Source: Torreya grandis
Lineage: Eukaryota > Streptophyta > Pinopsida > Cupressales > Taxaceae
DNA length: 64,000 bases
Direction: 5' to 3'
Assembly: GCA_037957365.1 (NCBI GenBank)
Contig: JARHVA010000638.1
Span: forward strand, 4,269,501 to 4,333,500
Below are positions 60,290 through 64,000 of this stretch, in pieces. The first letter of the stretch is position 1. Each line of letters starts with the position of its first letter. Below the pieces are notes generated by a model. The model was given only the letters and a program-made list of their open reading frames with translations, did not search any database and was not told where the DNA came from. A program made the translations under genes and the position numbers.

Positions 60290-60560
60290 TCATCAATTCA
60301 GACCTCAACCAGACCTCGATCATAACATTGACCAAGACCTCAACCAAATCTCAACCAAGACATTGACCAGACATTCACCCAGACATTGACCATGACATCG
60401 ACCAGACCATCGACCAGACACTAACTAATCATCAATCATGACCTCGATCAATCTTTAACCAATCATTCAACCCGACCTCAACTAGACATTAACCAACCAA
60501 ACACCTATCATGACCATCGACCAGACCATCGACCAAACACTAACTAATCATCAATCATGA
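60080..60560 (+). repeat. Asn/Gln/Asp-rich coding minisatellite
   Basis: Degenerate runs of 'gaccaga', 'atcaaccaa' and 'cctcgacca' words repeat at 9-21 bp spacing. In the Gag frame they give QPNINQPFNHDLDHAST and similar. The array continues past the frame's stop at 60287 to about 60560, so it is a repeat that partly entered the coding sequence. Confidence 0.65.
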
Positions 60561-60766
60561 CCTTGACCAAACATTCAACCAACATTTTTATCAAAACATT
60601 CAGTCTCAACCAATCAGTGACCATATCAACCAGCTTCACATCTAACATCAATCAACATGTGACTAATCTTGAAGAGTCAAATGGGGCAAGCCCGCTCCTA
60701 ATTGATTCGGACCTTATCATAACGCACAAGCATGGCCCAGGGACTTATCAGAACTTGAGCCCTTAA

Positions 60767-61936
60767 ATGCCTTACATTTGCGACCATTCTGCTATTAGTC
60801 GAGTACTCGATCACTTGACATTTTACTTGAGCTCGTCCCTTAAGCAACCCCTATCATTATCATTCCTATTCCTTTCAACCCTGTTTCCCAACATTCATTA
60901 ACCCTTTTGTCAAGCAATAATGTTTTGTCCTAATAAAATGGAACCCTTAAACCTCTAGAGGCTCGTCCATGGCAAAACTTTAGTCAACAAAGACATATAT
61001 CAAAAATGGGATACCTATCATATCAAAGGTCATAAAACTCTAAATGTAGACTGCTCCCTCGAAGGACAGCTACATAATTGTTGTATTTACTAGACTGCTC
61101 CCTTGAAGGACAGCTAGGCCAAGTCATATCAAACATTTAAAGAAAAATATATACCACTCCCTCAAAGGATGGCTATGACTAAATATTGCTACAAACAGCA
61201 CTCTTTTTGAAGCTTCTCGCATCGATCAGCTTCACATATATGACCACCAAGCAAAACAACATCCCTACATGGACTTCCTGCATCGATCAGTCCACCAAAA
61301 AAAAATGACTGACATTCTATTAAAACCATGGACATGCCTATAGTCGTTCTTGGGTCACCTATAAAAGGGGCAAGGTTATTCCTACCACCAAAAAGGGGTT
61401 ACCCCATCCTCTCATATCACTTCACCTATCACATACTCAAGGGACTTCGAGCTCACTTAACGTCAAGTGATTTGATTACCGCTCTAACACAACCCACTGG
61501 TCAATGACGTGATGCATGAATGGGGCTCATTGTTCTAACAACCCCTATCTATGCTCTCATTCCAATCCTTGTCAATGAAAGAGTAATTCGCCTTTCACTT
61601 ATTTTTCACACTTGGGTCACATTCAACCAAACCTTTTTCTACCCAACCATCCCAACCCAAAACATTTTCAGACCAACAACATGACATCATGACATTGCAC
61701 ATCGTCCTAGTCCATTTCACATAGTTTCTATGGAAACCAACACACATGGAAGCTATAGGCCAGACACAATTTATGTTAAGCATAAACCAATACTTGTTGA
61801 AGCATAAATAGACCTCAATTCATTTTTAACATACATCCATCACAAATATGGAAAATTGCTAGGGATGAAAGACCCTCGACCAATGTTACAGAATACACCA
61901 TTTGGAAAAGGCTGTAACATCTTTTTCTCCTCATCA
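60767..61936 (+). other. E non-coding region with short degenerate repeats
   Basis: No gene. The phrase 'gactgctccctcgaaggacagct' occurs at about 61048 and 61090, with a decayed third copy at about 61152. 'cttctcgcatcgatcagc' occurs at about 61216 and 'cttcctgcatcgatcagt' at about 61275. No RT or integrase motif in any frame. Confidence 0.5.
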
Positions 61937-62640
61937 TTTCAACACATGACCAAACCAACCTATCAACCTCTTTAACCCTAGTCTGAACTACATTGGTCTG
62001 AGGCCCTAAGACTGAGGCTATGTAGGTAGCACTCAGATGACACGATGTCCTCTGGGGTTAGCTCAACCACCCTCATTTGTTCATCTCTCTGATGGACAAA
62101 CCTTCTTTTTTTTACCATGACCTTGACCTCGACCAAAACCTATCGACCTCTTTGATCCTAGTCTGAACTACATTAGTCTGAGGCCCTAAGATCGGGGCTA
62201 TGTAGGCAGCACTCAGATGACACGATGTCCACTAGGGTTAGCTCGACCACCCTCGTTTGTTCATCTCTCTAATGGAAAAACCTTATTTTTTTTACCATGA
62301 CCTTGACCTCGACCAAAACCTATCGACCTCTTTGATCCTAGTCTGAACTACATTGGTCTGAGGCCCTAAGACCGGGGCTATGTAGGCAGCACTTAGATGA
62401 CACGACATCCTCTAGGGTTAGCTTGACCACCCTCGTTTGTTTGTCTACCTGATGGACAAACCATATTCTTCTCCTTTGATCATGAACTTGCCCTCAACCA
62501 AGACCAATCCATCCCTTTGACCCTTCCTCCCTTTGGGGAGAACTACATTGGCCTGAGGCCCTTCACACAAGGGCTATGTAGGTAGCACTCAGATCACATG
62601 ACGTCTTCTGAGGTTAGCTCGGCCATATTCTTTCGTCCAT
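61937..62640 (+). repeat. 180-bp tandem array, four copies, in E
   Basis: GTCTGAACTACATTGGTCTG at 61981 recurs at 62161 and 62341, exactly 180 bp apart, and in a diverged fourth copy at about 62538. Each unit continues 'aggccctaag...gggctatgtaggcagcact' then 'agatgacacgatgtcc' and 'gtttgttcatctctct'. The 'gaactacattggtctga...tatgtaggcagc' core resembles a phrase common in non-coding parts of plant Tat/Ogre-like elements (GAACTACGTTGG...TACGTAGGCAGC). Confidence 0.85.
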
Positions 62641-63284
62641 CCATCCACCTCGACCAATGACCATTGGAGATCATGCCTATCTCCTCCAACCATGACCACT
62701 TCCAAGGCAATGTTGCCTTGGTTGTTTTTGCATGTATGCTACCACATGACTGGTTAGCAAATTGTCCGCAGACCACATTTTGACCTTCACAAGTATAGGA
62801 TCACAAGCTGGTTGATCCCCACTACTTGTGACTTTTTCATGTTTCCAGGAGCACTTCCTGAGCCTAAGATACCTAAAACATGATGACCATTAGAGCTTTA
62901 GCTTAGATTGAATAACTTGATCAACTACGACTAATGTTGGGGCTTGGTTATTTCAATTTTGGCACTCCTCGACCCTCGATCTATAACAATTTGACCTGAC
63001 CATCTCGTGAAGTGGTATACGTGCAATCACGACTTTTGTAGCATTCACACTCCATCTTCACCATCTTCATCCACTCTTTGTCAAATCAGCACCCAATTTC
63101 AGGTTTCCTTCCCTCGACTCCTGCTTTGAGGGGGAATACCTCATCCATAATCGAGGCAACCAACCCTCCTATTTTTGTCTTGCAGTTCACTTGAACAACC
63201 AACAAGATGGAATCAACTTTATCCTACACTTGGGGCAATCAACTCCTATTTTTGTCTTGTAGTTCGTCCAGAACAACCAACAAG
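62641..63284 (+). other. E 3' region; duplicated segment before the polypurine tract
   Basis: No gene. A phrase of about 58 bp, 'tcctatttttgtcttg.agttc...gaacaaccaacaaga', occurs at about 63152-63210 and again at 63234-63290, the second copy leading straight into the polypurine tract. Confidence 0.55.
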
Positions 63285-63299
63285 ACAAAAAAGGGCAAA
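63285..63299 (+). other. E polypurine tract
   Basis: ACAAAAAAGGGCAAA immediately before the LTR start TGTAGACATC. It fixes the plus orientation of E. Confidence 0.75.
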
Positions 63300-64000
63300 T
63301 GTAGACATCAAAATTGTGTCTACTCCCTTGGTCATCCTCCTCATCCTCTCCCCCCTTGGTCCCCTTCATCCACTTAACCACTCCTAACCCATGTCTTATT
63401 AATTTGAAATAATTATCTTATATTAAGTTAATAATTCTCTCTCCCTTGCCACCTCACCACCCTAGGATGCCCTTCTTTGGATTCCCTTCATCCCCCCATG
63501 ACCCATTTATGACCTATTCCTCATCCTCACACCCATTTAACCCCTCTTGACCGTTTCTTACCCCGCCACTTAAACCCGGCAATTGGAAAAATAGACAAAA
63601 GGCTATTTTTAGCCTTTTTCCTACCTTCCATCTGTTGACATCAGTCAATGTCGACTGACATCGGTGGTACTACCAGCATCAGTTTCCTTCATAATGGTTT
63701 TCTATGTCTGTTATCCTCCCTTCGCCCCTACTCTTCATCTGACTCTAGAATCTTACAATCTAATCAATCAATCAGCCAATCTTTCTATCAGACCTCTCAC
63801 TCTCTCTCTCTCAAGTACACACAGCAAGCTTCTACACTAGCAAGCACAACAAGTATCAGGAGCCCCACCTTGCAACAGTCTTCTGCATCAATAATAGGTA
63901 CATCAGCACCCTGACCTCCTACACTTCTTCTTCAGTAGGCAAGAGGTACATACCTTTCTATTATGTCATTTTCAATAGCTTAGAATGTCTCTGTAATCAG
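63300..64000 (+). repeat. E 3' LTR (partial)
   Basis: Starts TGTAGACATCAAAATTGTG and matches 54400-55110, with scattered C-to-T and G-to-A differences. The palindromes of the 5' LTR are decayed here (tgttgacatcagtcaatg). It is cut by the window end, with about 730 bp missing. Confidence 0.85.

Larger units (their letters stand above)
54400..64000 (+). mobile_element. E: non-autonomous LTR retrotransposon with giant Gag (runs off window)
   Basis: Plus-strand element with 5' LTR 54400-55834, primer-binding site, leader, one very long Gag-like frame (56930-60289), 3 kb of repeat-rich non-coding DNA, polypurine tract and the start of the 3' LTR at 63300. No protease, RT or integrase motif was found in the 7.4-kb internal region, so E resembles TR-GAG/LARD-type non-autonomous elements. 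It sits in the gag of G2. Confidence 0.85.

Overview
The window looks like intergenic DNA from a large, repeat-rich plant nuclear genome. It is AT-rich, and nearly everything recognisable is an old LTR retrotransposon, inserted one inside another. Plant hallmarks are Ty1/copia and Ty3/gypsy (Tat-like) proteins, a copia primer-binding site matching initiator tRNA-Met, a plant-type DUF4283 remnant and a plant-mobile-domain-like remnant. I found no intact host gene, rRNA, ordinary tRNA gene or CRISPR array. The species cannot be read from this sequence. All names below (G1, C1, Q, N, G2, S1, E) are mine.

Layout. 1-2890: a coding scrap at the left edge, a seven-copy ~86-bp tandem repeat and AT-rich DNA. 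2891-36827: G1, a minus-strand Ty3/gypsy giant. Read right to left it has a 5' LTR (35712-36827), leader, gag, CHHC knuckle, protease, an extra RNase H, RT, RNase H, integrase, a spacer, an unidentified third ORF (ORFX) and a 3' LTR (2891-4007). Three elements interrupt it: N (23120-31408, plus strand) inside the RT; Q (13321-20029) between integrase and ORFX; and C1, a Ty1/copia element (6560-12588, minus), inside ORFX. Without these inserts G1 is about 13 kb.

36828-45186: a second, partial G1 internal region (ORFX, one Q LTR, Q body) joined in tandem to the outer side of G1's 5' LTR. It holds the uninterrupted version of the C1 insertion site and so proves that insertion. 45187-49600: a decayed plant-mobile-domain-like coding remnant, then AT-rich DNA. 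49635-54399: G2, a minus-strand gypsy fragment (gag, protease tail, Pro/Ser-rich tail) containing a 971-bp solo LTR (S1) with a perfect 5-bp target duplication. 54400-64000: E, a plus-strand LTR element inserted in G2's gag. E has 1.4-kb LTRs and a very long Gag-like reading frame with three zinc-knuckle modules, and no visible pol. Its right LTR runs off the window.

Function. These parts do not form a host pathway. G1 and C1 encode the full retrotransposition set (Gag, protease, RT/RNase H, integrase), but every ORF is broken and G1 shows at least two lost catalytic residues. N, Q and E carry little or no pol and would have depended on enzymes from relatives. Most worth a second look: ORFX; E's giant Gag; a G-box/ABRE-like array with recurrent 32-33 bp spacing in N's LTR; CCGACGTCGG palindromes shared by S1 and E; a tRNA-like sequence in C1's leader; N's duplicated primer-binding site; and the RNase H placed ahead of RT in G1. 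All boundaries and homologies were read by eye; no alignment or database search was run.
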